Shown piece by piece: positions 31,594 through 39,136 of a stretch of 44,521 nucleotides of DNA. Source of the stretch: a virus; IMG/VR virus record IMGVR_UViG_3300046660_000166, positions 1 through 44,521 of that record; one strand, 5' to 3'. Each line of letters opens with the position of its first letter. Within the stretch, counting starts at the first letter, position 1. The position numbers and the translations under genes are program-made. The notes beneath the pieces are model-generated. The model did not search any database and had not been told where the DNA came from. It saw only the letters and a list, made by a program, of their open reading frames with translations.

Positions 31594-31986
31594 ATGCAGC
31601 CCCACGAGATATCCGCCCACCACATCGCCGACGCACTGGAAACGATCGCCCGCGAGCTACGCGCCATACAGCCGATCTTCGAACCGGCGTCGCTCGTCGG
31701 AGAGACACCCAACGACAAGGCTCGCCGCCACATCGACGCGAACATGTCGAACTGGATTCCGGGTTTGAACAGCGCAGACAAGCTGGAGTGGACGGCAATG
31801 GCCGTGCGTTCGGTGGTTCCGTTTGTCCCCCTCGACGACGACCAGAAGCAGGAGTTGTTCGAGCAGACGTCTGAGGAACTGGCCGACATGTCCACCCGCG
31901 ACCGCGCACGCGACTATATGGACGTTCCTGACTGGCAGCTGCGCGCGGACTACGACGAGCGACAGGAGCAGGAGGGCGACGACTGA
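31594..31986 (+). CDS. Early acidic unknown protein, 130 residues
   Basis: ATG 31594 has GGAGAA about ten bases upstream. The protein is helical and acidic at its C-terminus (DYDERQEQEGDD). Segments include ISAHHIADALETIARELRAI at the N-terminus, a WIPGLNSADKLEWTAMAVRS helix, and DRARDYMDVPDWQLRADYDE. It looks soluble and could be an inhibitor or mimic. No family recognised. It follows the second 47-bp repeat and shares the upstream promoter at 30806. Confidence 0.78.
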   Translation: MQPHEISAHHIADALETIARELRAIQPIFEPASLVGETPNDKARRHIDANMSNWIPGLNSADKLEWTAMAVRSVVPFVPLDDDQKQELFEQTSEELADMSTRDRARDYMDVPDWQLRADYDERQEQEGDD

Positions 31987-31988
31987 AC

Positions 31989-32014
31989 CCTGCTTTCGGC
32001 GCAGATTAACCCTG
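31989..32014 (+). terminator. Stem-loop after the first early cluster
   Basis: CTGC-TTTCGGC-GCAG, again carrying the CTTTCGG motif in its loop, is followed by an A/T-rich stretch and a second CCCTGCG. It lies between the stop at 31986 and the promoter at 32038. There is no T run, so termination is uncertain. Confidence 0.35.
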
Positions 32015-32037
32015 CGTTCCAAGCATGGCAGACACCA

Positions 32038-32066
32038 TTGACAAACGTGCAAGCCTGTGGTACAAT
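32038..32066 (+). promoter_or_regulatory. Sigma-70 promoter with extended -10
   Basis: TTGACA (32038-32043), a 17-base spacer ending TGG and TACAAT (32061-32066), upstream of the 32115 gene. Confidence 0.87.
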
Positions 32067-32114
32067 ACTCAGATCGGCACTGACGCCGAGCCCAACACCG
32101 AATGGAGAACAGCA

Positions 32115-32633
32115 ATGTCAGACGCAAACGTAAAGAGCATCGTCCGTAGCATCGCCAACGCGATGGGTCTCGGCGACGACAACCACAACACCAACGACGA
32201 GGCATTCGTGCCGCTGGCGCAGATGGAAGCGGAAGATGGCGACGAAGACGACTATCGCGGCAATAGCGTAGTGTCGGCCGAGTACAAGGCCCGCTACCGC
32301 GAGCGCGCAGAGACAATGGCCCGCAAGCCCAAGGACATCTCCGCGAAGGCCCTGCGCCGCTGCAACACCGACTGGTTGGCGATCCAGCTGGCCCGACTGA
32401 CGCTCGACGAAAAGCAGCACACGAACGTTCCCGCGCTCGAAGCCATCCTTTCGGCGAACGGCGTCAAGCACGAGCACTGGAACCGGACAACACGTGGCTG
32501 GCAGGGTCGCCTGCGGATGACCGGGCGGCTCGCCCTGCAGCGCAAGGTGGCCGAGAACGACGGCGAACTGGTACTGCCCGACGGCGCAGTCCTGAAAGCC
32601 CCACGCACATGGGTCGAGAAGACCATCCGCTGA
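32115..32633 (+). CDS. Member 1 of a three-paralogue early protein family
   Basis: The C-terminal two-thirds (about residues 52-172) align with the proteins from 36812 and 42322. Shared elements are NSVVSAEYKARY, TDWLAIQLARL, LEAILSANGV and the strongest block TTRGWQGRLRMTGR. The N-terminus is short, acidic and variable. It has its own promoter and AGAACAGCA before ATG 32115. The conserved GWQGRxRMTxxxxL segment suggests a small helical nucleic-acid-binding domain, but this is only from charge and shape. Function is unknown. Confidence 0.78.
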   Translation: MSDANVKSIVRSIANAMGLGDDNHNTNDEAFVPLAQMEAEDGDEDDYRGNSVVSAEYKARYRERAETMARKPKDISAKALRRCNTDWLAIQLARLTLDEKQHTNVPALEAILSANGVKHEHWNRTTRGWQGRLRMTGRLALQRKVAENDGELVLPDGAVLKAPRTWVEKTIR

Positions 32634-32659
32634 ACGGTAGTGCGTAGCGGATCGTAGAC

Positions 32660-32681
32660 GCCTCGCCGCGAATGGCGAGGC
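32660..32681 (+). other. 8-bp stem-loop before the 32704 gene
   Basis: GCCTCGCC and GGCGAGGC form a perfect 8-bp stem with a 6-base loop. There is no T run. It may act on mRNA stability or as a weak Rho-independent signal. Confidence 0.45.
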
Positions 32682-32703
32682 CGCTTAATGGAGAGGAACG
32701 ACC

Positions 32704-32898
32704 ATGTCCACCGACGCTGCAGCGCGCATCGCCGCTGCCTTCCACGTACTATCCCGCGAATGGGCAAACCTGCCGACCGTCGACCAGCAGCGCATCCTGC
32801 CGCAAGTCGGCCTGCGCTGGAACACCCACCCGCTGACGGTCGCGCTCCGTTGGGAGCACGCCGCCAAAATGCTGGAGGTGCCGCTCAATGGTCGCTAA
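32704..32898 (+). CDS. Small unknown protein, 64 residues
   Basis: ATG 32704 has GGAGAGGAA about nine bases upstream. The protein is helical (AARIAAAFHVLSREWANL, ALRWEHAAKMLEVPL). It overlaps the next gene by 11 bases, and both are read from the promoter at 32038. No family recognised. Confidence 0.75.
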   Translation: MSTDAAARIAAAFHVLSREWANLPTVDQQRILPQVGLRWNTHPLTVALRWEHAAKMLEVPLNGR

Positions 32899-33091
32899 GA
32901 AGTACCCGATCACCCCGCAACAGCGCGACCGCATCTGCTACATGGTGTCGATGGTCGCCCTAGCTGCGAAGCGCGGCCACTCTGACCCCGTGCTTTTCAC
33001 CGCGCTCGTGTTCGCCAAGGCGTGGGACAAACCGCCCACATGGTACAGCCACTACAGCCGCCTAGGGCCACGCATGCCGCCGCTAGCCTGA
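32888..33091 (+). CDS. Small unknown protein, 67 residues
   Basis: The start overlaps the end of the 64-residue gene by 11 bases. The product has a helical N-terminus (ITPQQRDRICYMVSMVALAAK), a FTALVFAKAWDKPPTWY core and a basic Pro-rich C-terminus. The hydrophobic stretch is too short and mixed for a sure membrane segment. No RBS stands out, so translation is likely coupled. Function unknown. Confidence 0.7.
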   Translation: MVAKKYPITPQQRDRICYMVSMVALAAKRGHSDPVLFTALVFAKAWDKPPTWYSHYSRLGPRMPPLA

Positions 33092-33094
33092 CCG

Positions 33095-33111
33095 CCGCGT
33101 ACCGTACGCGG
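33095..33111. repeat. Intergenic hairpin with GCGTACCGTACGC core, copy 1
   Basis: CCGCGTA and TACGCGG form a 7-bp stem with a CCG loop directly after the 33091 stop. The 13-base core GCGTACCGTACGC recurs at 38798-38810, also just after a stop codon. Confidence 0.7.
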
Positions 33112-33226
33112 AAGCTCCTGCGCCCACCACCCGCACTGCCGTAGCCTGCAGCCGCCTGCGCCCCCGCGTACGGCGGCTATGCAGTCAGAACATACCAACT
33201 GTGCAACACGTGCATGGTCGCATATC

Positions 33227-33255
33227 TTGACAGATGTGGCACGGTATGGTACAAT
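33227..33255 (+). promoter_or_regulatory. Sigma-70 promoter with extended -10
   Basis: TTGACA (33227-33232), a 17-base spacer ending TGG and TACAAT (33250-33255). It drives the DUF2786-like gene and two following genes. Confidence 0.88.
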
Positions 33256-33283
33256 AGGGCACCAATCAAGGAGAGCAGGGCAC

Positions 33284-34270
33284 ATGGAAAAGATCATCGA
33301 CCGCATCAAGAAGTTGCTGGAACTGGCCAACAACAACCCGAATGAGCACGAGGCGCAGGCCGCAATGGCCAAGGCGACCGAAATGCTGGAAGCCTACAAC
33401 CTCGACATGGCGGTACTCGGCACGTCGGGCAAGGGCGCGCAGCGCTCGGACACCAAAAAGAATGGCGGGCTGTACGGCTGGCAACGCAAGCTGTGGAAGG
33501 CCGTGGCGGAGATGAACTTCTGCCACTATCTTTCGGTGAAGGGTCTGGCCAAGGGCAGCACCTACGAACACCGGCTGATCGGCAGCCACGCGAATGTGGT
33601 GTCGACCGAGATGATGGCCGCCTATCTGCAGGAAACGGTGGAGAAGCTGGCACAGCAATGGGCCAAGTCCGAAGGCTTCAAGTCGGTGTTCGTCCGCGAC
33701 GCTATCGCCTATCGCGAAGGGATGGCCTACCGCATCACCGAAAGGCTGCAGGCGCGGCGCGACCAGCTAGTACGTGAGGAACAGCAGCGCACGGAAGAGC
33801 GCAAGCGGGAAGAAGCCGCACGCGGCCAAGCCTCGACATCCTCCGCCCTGACCCTCGTCGACATTATCAGCACGGAAGCCGACTTCAACAACGACTACCT
33901 GAACGGCTGGGAATTGGGCACCACAGCCCGGAACCGCCACGAACGGGATATGGCTGCCAAGGCCAACGAAGCTCGGCACGCCGAGAATCGCCGCGTCCAC
34001 GAAGAGAAGATGCTGACCGACCCGGCATACCGGGCTATGAAGGAAGCCGAGGCAGTCGTGAACGCCGCCTATTGGGCTGAGTGGGACAAGAAGCACGCAG
34101 CCAAGGCCGCGCGTCGCAGCAGCTACGTCTCCAAGGGACCACGCGCTCGCGCCCAGACCGAAGAAGAAAAGCGTCAGGGGCTGGCCGCATTCTGGGAAGG
34201 CCACGACGCAGGCAAGAACGTCGGCATCGACACACAGGTTGACAAGAGCGCAAATAAGGAGCTGAAATGA
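33284..34270 (+). CDS. DUF2786-domain protein, 328 residues
   Basis: The start has AAGGAGA about 13 bases upstream. Residues 2-40 (IDRIKKLLELANNNPNEHEAQAAMAKATEMLE) match the DUF2786 signature, and the following 150 residues have the usual partner region. Residues 185-250 form a charged coiled coil, and the C-terminus is basic. DUF2786 proteins are common in phages and plasmids, and their function is unknown. The end overlaps the next ATG by four bases. Confidence 0.85.
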   Translation: MEKIIDRIKKLLELANNNPNEHEAQAAMAKATEMLEAYNLDMAVLGTSGKGAQRSDTKKNGGLYGWQRKLWKAVAEMNFCHYLSVKGLAKGSTYEHRLIGSHANVVSTEMMAAYLQETVEKLAQQWAKSEGFKSVFVRDAIAYREGMAYRITERLQARRDQLVREEQQRTEERKREEAARGQASTSSALTLVDIISTEADFNNDYLNGWELGTTARNRHERDMAAKANEARHAENRRVHEEKMLTDPAYRAMKEAEAVVNAAYWAEWDKKHAAKAARRSSYVSKGPRARAQTEEEKRQGLAAFWEGHDAGKNVGIDTQVDKSANKELK

Positions 34271-34614
34271 CACAACGCTTGAGAGCGGCACACATCCGCC
34301 CCAATGAACCAGAATATGCGGCGATCCACACGGCGCTGGTGAACCTCATCACCGAAAGTCACGACGACTCGGACCTGACGCTGCGCATGGAGTCCGTATT
34401 CGGCAGCCACGCGTTCGACAAGGGGTTCAGCAACATCAGTACCAGCGACTTGTTCGACCAGATCGCGGAGTTTGCGGACGACGAAGAGGAAGGATGGGGT
34501 CCCATCAAGGACTTCCTTGGCACTGTGCTGGAGTACGAAATGATGCCAGTGGTCAGCTTGCGGACGAGAATGCTACAGGCCGTGCGTCGCGCCGCCCAAC
34601 CCAGAGGAACCTGA
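34267..34614 (+). CDS. Unknown protein, 115 residues
   Basis: ATG 34267 overlaps the DUF2786 gene stop (ATGA). The protein is helical with an acidic middle (DLFDQIAEFADDEEEGWGPIKDF) and a basic C-terminus. It is probably a soluble partner of the upstream protein because of coupling. The stop is one base before the next start. No family recognised. Confidence 0.75.
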   Translation: MTQRLRAAHIRPNEPEYAAIHTALVNLITESHDDSDLTLRMESVFGSHAFDKGFSNISTSDLFDQIAEFADDEEEGWGPIKDFLGTVLEYEMMPVVSLRTRMLQAVRRAAQPRGT

Positions 34615-34615
34615 A

Positions 34616-34828
34616 ATGACACCCCAGATCAAGCTGCTGATTCGCCTTTTCGATCCGGACACGTTCACGATCGAAATCCGCCCGTCAGACGCCATCACGG
34701 CGGAGGATATCAACCAAGCCGTGTCCGAAGGATACATCTACCGGCACCCCGGCATCTTCGGATCGCGCTGCTCGTACTTCCTCACCGAAAAGGGACAGGA
34801 AGCTTGGCAGGACATGTACTACAAATGA
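34616..34828 (+). CDS. Small winged-helix-like unknown protein, 70 residues
   Basis: The product contains AITAEDINQAVSEGYIYRH followed by RCSYFLTEKGQEAW, an order of helix, turn and wing-like strand that recalls small winged-helix domains, but the match is too weak for a firm call. The start directly follows the upstream stop and shares GAGGAAC as RBS. The stop lies just before the next promoter. DNA binding is only a suggestion. Confidence 0.72.
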   Translation: MTPQIKLLIRLFDPDTFTIEIRPSDAITAEDINQAVSEGYIYRHPGIFGSRCSYFLTEKGQEAWQDMYYK

Positions 34829-34846
34829 TCGCCCTTCCCAAACCAC

Positions 34847-34875
34847 TTGACCCGGCGTGGCTCATGTGCTACACT
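34847..34875 (+). promoter_or_regulatory. Promoter for the HTH regulator gene
   Basis: TTGACC (34847-34852), a 17-base spacer ending TGC and TACACT (34870-34875). It is 33 bases upstream of GTG 34909. Confidence 0.78.
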
Positions 34876-34908
34876 GCGTCACTATCCCGTACCACAGGAG
34901 CTTGCCTA

Positions 34909-35541
34909 GTGCTGAACCGACCCGATCTACCACCTTCCCACCCCGCCAACCAGCTGCCCGCCTCTGTGCTCAAGCTTGGCGACAATCGCTTCGCGGCAAA
35001 ACTCACCTTCCACGAGCGCTGCCAGATGCTGGCCCTCCACCATGCCAACATGAGCATCGGGGCGATCGCCATCGCTTTCGGTGTTAACCGGCGAACGGTC
35101 ACCCACATCTACAACCCGAAATCGCCTCGCTACCACAACGTGCGGGCGATGCGCGACAATTTGGGTGAAAGCGCCTTCATGTCCGAGTATCTGACGCAGG
35201 ACCTGATGCAGCGCGTCATCGCAGCGGCGTCCACGCCGGAAGCGAGCGCCACGTGGGAAGAAGACCGAAAGCTGCCGGGTCCGGCGAAGCTCGGCCACTT
35301 CAACCGACACGCCAACGGCAAGGTCGGCATCAACATCCACAAGGGCAGCAACCACCAGCATTCCCACCGGATCGAGATCGGCATCTACGCAGCCGAAGAC
35401 TACCCGGAAGGCTGGTATGCCAAGCTTCTGGACGTCCCTGATCTGGCCGACGACTGGATGGGTGACCCCGACAAGAAGACCCACCTGACTAGCAACACGG
35501 CGCTGCAATACGCCAAGTCCTTCCTTGACGAGAACTACTGA
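34909..35541 (+). CDS. HTH DNA-binding protein, 210 residues
   Basis: GTG 34909 is chosen because it follows the promoter at 34847 and has CAGGAG ten bases upstream. The longer frame from 34804 begins upstream of the promoter. Residues 33-75 contain a resolvase or sigma-like HTH (ERCQMLALHHANMSIGAIAIAFGV, then NRRTVTHIYN). The remainder has a beta-rich C-terminal domain (KVGINIHKGSNHQHSHRIEIGIY). It could regulate phage or host transcription. No repressor-type cleavage site is visible. Confidence 0.78.
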   Translation: MLNRPDLPPSHPANQLPASVLKLGDNRFAAKLTFHERCQMLALHHANMSIGAIAIAFGVNRRTVTHIYNPKSPRYHNVRAMRDNLGESAFMSEYLTQDLMQRVIAAASTPEASATWEEDRKLPGPAKLGHFNRHANGKVGINIHKGSNHQHSHRIEIGIYAAEDYPEGWYAKLLDVPDLADDWMGDPDKKTHLTSNTALQYAKSFLDENY

Positions 35542-35560
35542 TAAGGACTGAGAAACGCCA

Positions 35561-35589
35561 TTGCGCGGGCAATCCGGGCGTGGTATACT
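35561..35589 (+). promoter_or_regulatory. Promoter with extended -10
   Basis: TTGCGC (35561-35566, weaker -35), a 17-base spacer ending TGG and TATACT (35584-35589). It serves the 59-residue membrane protein and following genes. Confidence 0.75.
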
Positions 35590-35614
35590 GTAGGACACAA
35601 CGGGGACAACTGAC

Positions 35615-35794
35615 ATGGCACGCAAAGTAGTAAGAGTGGCTAGCCACAACCTCACCAAGGAGCAGCGTCTCCGCGAGGTGCTGAAGGAACAGGCCAAGGT
35701 GGCGGCAGAGATCGCCGCGATGGGTGCATTCATCGCGATGGTTGTGTTGATCTGCATCCTCTACAACCAGACACACGGCTGGCCGAACGTATGA
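35615..35794 (+). CDS. Small membrane protein, 59 residues
   Basis: The gene starts 25 bases after the promoter at 35561. The N-terminal half is basic and helical (RVASHNLTKEQRLREVLKEQ). Residues 33-50 (IAAMGAFIAMVVLICILY) form one membrane segment, with a short C-terminal tail. The stop overlaps the next start (ATGA). It is a candidate for early changes to the host membrane, such as exclusion of other phages or inhibition of an inner-membrane protein. This function is inferred from timing and topology. Confidence 0.72.
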   Translation: MARKVVRVASHNLTKEQRLREVLKEQAKVAAEIAAMGAFIAMVVLICILYNQTHGWPNV

Positions 35795-36063
35795 CCGTTT
35801 TGCTGGACAACTACATCCGCTCGTACGACACGACGGTGGACGCTTGGAAAAAGCGCTCCGACGCAGCCGATTTCGCCCTCTACCTCGCGGGCGAATTCAA
35901 GCTTAACCCCAAGGCGGTGGTCGTGGACAAAGACGGCACCAACTACAGGGTATTCATCCCGTTAGTGGCGGGCTACTGGTGCCCGCCTGATAACCACGCC
36001 GCTACATGGCTGGAACACTACCACGCATTCGACAAGAAGGTCAAAAAATGGCTTTCCGAGTGA
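35791..36063 (+). CDS. Unknown protein, 90 residues
   Basis: The gene overlaps the small membrane gene by four bases. The product is a soluble alpha/beta protein with helix DAADFALYLAGEFKL, strands AVVVDKDGTNYRVFIPL and a C-terminal basic helix. The end overlaps the next start by 16 bases. It belongs to no family I recognise. Confidence 0.74.
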   Translation: MTVLLDNYIRSYDTTVDAWKKRSDAADFALYLAGEFKLNPKAVVVDKDGTNYRVFIPLVAGYWCPPDNHAATWLEHYHAFDKKVKKWLSE

Positions 36064-36248
36064 TCGTCTCGCCGGTCGTCCGCTTCGATGGGGACCGGTG
36101 GGAGAACAACATCTACATTGAACGGGCTGTGGGTGTCAAAGAGCTTTTCGCCACCGCTTTCGGCGACAGCAAACACATTGCAACGATGCGCGCGGAGCTT
36201 GTAGCCCTCGCCATCAATCGAGGAACGGGGAATTTCCAAAATGACTAA
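36048..36248 (+). CDS. Small unknown protein, 66 residues
   Basis: ATG 36048 has AAGG about eight bases upstream. The product is beta-rich (FRVIVSPVVRFDGDRWENNIYI) followed by a helix (KHIATMRAELVALAI). The stop lies eight bases inside the next gene. The compact coupled layout supports a real gene. No family recognised. Confidence 0.7.
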   Translation: MAFRVIVSPVVRFDGDRWENNIYIERAVGVKELFATAFGDSKHIATMRAELVALAINRGTGNFQND

Positions 36249-36744
36249 GATTCAGATTTGCTATTGCGGTTCCAATCACGACGCCGTCGACGCCGCGATG
36301 CGCGTCGCACGCCAGAGCATTCGCTACCACTACGGGAATAGCGAGAATTGCACCATCTTTCTGATGGCTGTGGCCGAGGCATACCGTAACATCGTCGTCC
36401 AGCTTACACAGGCCGCGCTGTTGCAGACCGTCATCGAGGGCGATGCGCAAGATGGTCGGACCCACGACCGCGAGCAGGCGCTGGAGATGATCAACAGAAA
36501 GATAGTGGACGTCAGCCGCGAGACTTTCGCTGCGCACTTCGAGAACAAGGAGCAGAACGCCGATCTGGCCAAATTTGTGTGCGACGAGTGCGGCGTTCCC
36601 CCGGTGACCCGCGCGCAGATCGAAAACGGCCCGAGCGCCGAAAGCATGGAGCTGGCCGGGTTCGAGGTAGTATCCGAGGATGTTGGCGGCGCCATCGGCG
36701 AACTGCTGACCGAGCTGCTGACACGGGGTAGGAAAACCCATTGA
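36241..36744 (+). CDS. Unknown protein, 167 residues
   Basis: The product has helical segments (AAMRVARQSIRYHYG, FLMAVAEAYRNIVVQLTQA) and a Cys-containing region FVCDECGVPPVTR, where two Cys could bind metal with partners elsewhere. The C-terminus has a helix AIGELLTELLTRG. The stop is overlapped by the -35 of the next promoter. It is the last gene of the cluster starting at 35615. Function unknown. Confidence 0.74.
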   Translation: MTKIQICYCGSNHDAVDAAMRVARQSIRYHYGNSENCTIFLMAVAEAYRNIVVQLTQAALLQTVIEGDAQDGRTHDREQALEMINRKIVDVSRETFAAHFENKEQNADLAKFVCDECGVPPVTRAQIENGPSAESMELAGFEVVSEDVGGAIGELLTELLTRGRKTH

Positions 36745-36769
36745 CACCCTGAACGCCACGTGTTAAAAT
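36741..36769 (+). promoter_or_regulatory. Sigma-70 promoter
   Basis: TTGACA (36741-36746) overlaps the upstream stop codon. A 17-base spacer ends TGT, followed by TAAAAT (36764-36769). It drives the 36812 gene. Confidence 0.83.
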
Positions 36770-36811
36770 ACACGGGTAATCGAGACAACGAGCCAATCTA
36801 GGAGACACAAG

Positions 36812-37774
36812 ATGGCCATCCACCACGCACAGCAGAAATCCGCCGAAAGCATGGGCTACACGCTCGAAGAAGTCGACAACGGTCTCGTCCGGGCATTCAT
36901 GGCCTCGGTCGGCCAGCAGATTTTCGGCGTTTCGGCCAAGGACGCGATGAATCAGATGATCGCATTCCAGAACATTCTCAAGCGCGACCCGGAAATCAGG
37001 TTCCAGCCGTCGACCCCGCCGACGCTCGGCCAGCTGCGCCGCACCGACAATGACTTTTTGACTCGTGGCACGGCGACGACGCCCGTCGAGCTTTACCGCA
37101 ACTACGACAAGCTGATATGGCAGAAGGTTGAGCCGATCGAAGAAGAACCGGTCCACCACGTCGCGGATGCGGATATCAGCACCGAAGATGGTCCGGAGCC
37201 GGAACCCTTCGAAGAGACCCCCAAGCCCCCGGTGGAGGATACGCCGGTGATCAAGCGCAGCGAAAAGGGCGTGGCGCTCGACGGGGCGACGGCCTACAAG
37301 GAAGGCATTATGGCCGCCGACAACCCGTTCGACGAGGGCACCGAAGAAGGCGACGCGTGGGATGCGCAGTGGGATCAGGCAGCCGACGAGGCACCGGACC
37401 CGGCTGACAAGAAGGGCGGGTCCGTCGTGGCGAGCCGCTACCGCACCAAATACAAGGAACAGGGCCACCCGACCCATTCCGGCGACTGGCTGGCGATCCT
37501 GCTCAACAACTTCTGCGTCGGCAAGAAGGAGACCGATCTGGCCATGTTCGAACGCATCTGCGGGCTGAACGGCGTCGACACCAGCAAGTACAACCGCACG
37601 ACACCGGGCTGGCAGGGTCGGGTCCGAATGACTGGCCGCAACCTGCTCGCTCGCCAGATTTTCACCACCAAGCACATCATCGTGCCGGGCGACGGCGCTG
37701 ACGGAACCATGGAGATCGCCGCCCCCGCTGACTGGCTTTCGGCGCAGCGCTTTGCCCAACCGAAAGGGGAGTAA
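36812..37774 (+). CDS. Member 2 of the three-paralogue family, with N-terminal domain
   Basis: Residues 1-115 are a helical domain specific to this member (GYTLEEVDNGLVRAFM, AMNQMIAFQNILKRDPE), followed by an acidic linker to about 205. The C-terminal 110 residues match the shared domain: GSVVASRYRTKYKEQG, GDWLAILLNNF, FERICGLNGV and TTPGWQGRVRMTGRNLL. It has its own promoter and AGGAGA before ATG 36812. The larger N-terminus suggests that it tethers the shared domain to another partner. Function unknown. Confidence 0.8.
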   Translation: MAIHHAQQKSAESMGYTLEEVDNGLVRAFMASVGQQIFGVSAKDAMNQMIAFQNILKRDPEIRFQPSTPPTLGQLRRTDNDFLTRGTATTPVELYRNYDKLIWQKVEPIEEEPVHHVADADISTEDGPEPEPFEETPKPPVEDTPVIKRSEKGVALDGATAYKEGIMAADNPFDEGTEEGDAWDAQWDQAADEAPDPADKKGGSVVASRYRTKYKEQGHPTHSGDWLAILLNNFCVGKKETDLAMFERICGLNGVDTSKYNRTTPGWQGRVRMTGRNLLARQIFTTKHIIVPGDGADGTMEIAAPADWLSAQRFAQPKGE

Positions 37775-37780
37775 TAACCA

Positions 37781-38314
37781 ATGGGCAAGTCTACTTGGAG
37801 GGGGTCGCGCGGTCGACCCCCATTCAACGTCCTCGACATGGTGACACCCAACGGCAATTACAAGTACCAAGGATGGGCACCGGGTGAGGCGCGCGAGGTA
37901 GTAGAGGTGGTGTACCTCGAACTGTCGGATGTCTGGGTTATAAAGATTTCAAACCCGCTGTCCCCGCTTGGGTACAGCAACTACACCCCCACCAACTTCA
38001 AGCGTGCACCATTCCAATACTCCGGCAAGCAATGGGTGGCGCAACAACAATTCAAACAAAAGGACACACCAATGGAACGCGTAAAGTTCTTCGCAATGAA
38101 AATCGGCAATTTTCAGGAAGACGACGAAAGGCTGACCTTAAGCTCCGGGAAGTGGCCTGAAATCATGACCCCGCTGCGCGACAGCCGTCATCAGACACAG
38201 ATCGACGTCCAGAAGCAGATCGTCGAAGGAGAGCAGTGGGTCGTGGTGTCGACTGTCCAGAAGATGGAGGGGCTGGCACCGCGTCCGCCCATTCAGATCA
38301 CGGAGTACAAGTAA
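37781..38314 (+). CDS. Unknown protein, 177 residues
   Basis: The gene starts six bases after the stop of the paralogue gene, with AAAGGGGAG upstream. It has an aromatic, beta-rich N-terminal half and a C-terminal half with MERVKFFAMKIGNFQEDDE and IVEGEQWVVVSTVQ. It could be two small domains. No signature motif. The stop is directly followed by the 25-residue membrane peptide gene. Confidence 0.72.
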   Translation: MGKSTWRGSRGRPPFNVLDMVTPNGNYKYQGWAPGEAREVVEVVYLELSDVWVIKISNPLSPLGYSNYTPTNFKRAPFQYSGKQWVAQQQFKQKDTPMERVKFFAMKIGNFQEDDERLTLSSGKWPEIMTPLRDSRHQTQIDVQKQIVEGEQWVVVSTVQKMEGLAPRPPIQITEYK

Positions 38315-38392
38315 ATGGATTGGTTCACCGCCCTTACGATCGTCGGGGCGGTGTTATTCGTTTTGTTATACGCAGCTTCTCAAAAGGATTAG
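38315..38392 (+). CDS. 25-residue membrane peptide
   Basis: A 25-codon frame begins on the base after the stop of the 177-residue gene and ends five bases before the next start. It encodes MDWFTALTIVGAVLFVLLYA followed by a short polar end, a single membrane helix. The spacing fits a translated leader or a very small membrane effector. Annotated only from its hydrophobic pattern and tight position. Confidence 0.5.
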   Translation: MDWFTALTIVGAVLFVLLYAASQKD

Positions 38393-38397
38393 ACACT

Positions 38398-38796
38398 ATG
38401 AAGGGTCCCAAATTCAACGCCCGCGTCACCAAGGCCAACCAGCAGTCCGACATTGCGCTGGCGCGCATCCTCGCCACCTATGGTCCGAGCATGTCGTCGA
38501 CCAAGCTGATATTCATCAAAGAGGTGTTGCGCTCATTCATCCACACGCTCAACCTCGTGCAGGAAGAGGGCTGCGAGCCGATCGAGGTACACGAAGCCAT
38601 CACGTCGCTCACCGCTTCGATGTTCATCGAGTTCATGTCGCGCAGCGTTGCTGTCGGGGCGACGCCGGAGAAGCTCACCAAAATCATCAACGACTTCCTG
38701 ACCGACGTCACCAGCGACGTTGTTATGGCGGTCAACGCCCTGTACGGACCCGGCACCGTGCCCCCGGCTGACCCCGCCCCTGACACCGTCCAGTAG
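38398..38796 (+). CDS. Unknown helical protein, 132 residues
   Basis: ATG 38398 has AAAGGA about ten bases upstream. The protein is helical with a basic N-terminus and long amphipathic helices (MSSTKLIFIKEVLRSFIHTL, LTASMFIEFMSRSV, KIINDFLTDVTSDVVMAVN), and ends in a Pro-rich tail. It does not look like a membrane protein. No family recognised. A hairpin with a repeated core follows the stop. Confidence 0.74.
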   Translation: MKGPKFNARVTKANQQSDIALARILATYGPSMSSTKLIFIKEVLRSFIHTLNLVQEEGCEPIEVHEAITSLTASMFIEFMSRSVAVGATPEKLTKIINDFLTDVTSDVVMAVNALYGPGTVPPADPAPDTVQ

Positions 38797-38810
38797 GCGT
38801 ACCGTACGCC
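38796..38810. repeat. Intergenic hairpin with GCGTACCGTACGC core, copy 2
   Basis: GGCGTA and TACGCC form a 6-bp stem with a CCG loop, overlapping the end of the 38398 gene. The core is identical to that at 33095-33111. No T run follows. Confidence 0.7.
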
Positions 38811-38872
38811 ACACGGCTGCGCGGGGTGGCCGCTACCTACACCCCGCACCCTCCCTAGAAGGACCTGCGTAC

Positions 38873-39136
38873 ATGAAAGAGACTAAAATCCGTATCGTGC
38901 CTTACGAGCCGCTCGGTGTTAAGTGGTTCAAGCACCTGATATCGTTCACGGCTGTCATCCTCGCGCCAATCAGCCTCGGCATTTATATGGACAGCACCGC
39001 GATGCAGTGGATGGGGTTCATCACGACGATCATGATGGTCGCGGGCGTTGCTACCATCATGGGCGACCGCTACACGGTTCACACGACCGACGAGGCCCGC
39101 AAGCTGCTGGACCAGATCGATGCCGAGCGCGCGTGA
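38873..39136 (+). CDS. Small membrane protein, 87 residues
   Basis: The product has two membrane segments: residues 21-38 (LISFTAVILAPISLGIYM) and 45-64 (QWMGFITTIMMVAGVATIMG). A basic N-terminal region is in the cytoplasm by the positive-inside rule, as is the C-terminal helix (DEARKLLDQID). The start has AAGGAC about nine bases upstream. The end overlaps the HTH gene by 17 bases if the longer start of that gene is used. Possible superinfection or host-membrane factor. Confidence 0.74.
   Translation: MKETKIRIVPYEPLGVKWFKHLISFTAVILAPISLGIYMDSTAMQWMGFITTIMMVAGVATIMGDRYTVHTTDEARKLLDQIDAERA

Noticed and set aside
36512-37870. Minus-strand frame of 452 residues
   Set aside because: It is antisense to two plus-strand genes, one of them with paralogues, and has no promoter or RBS.
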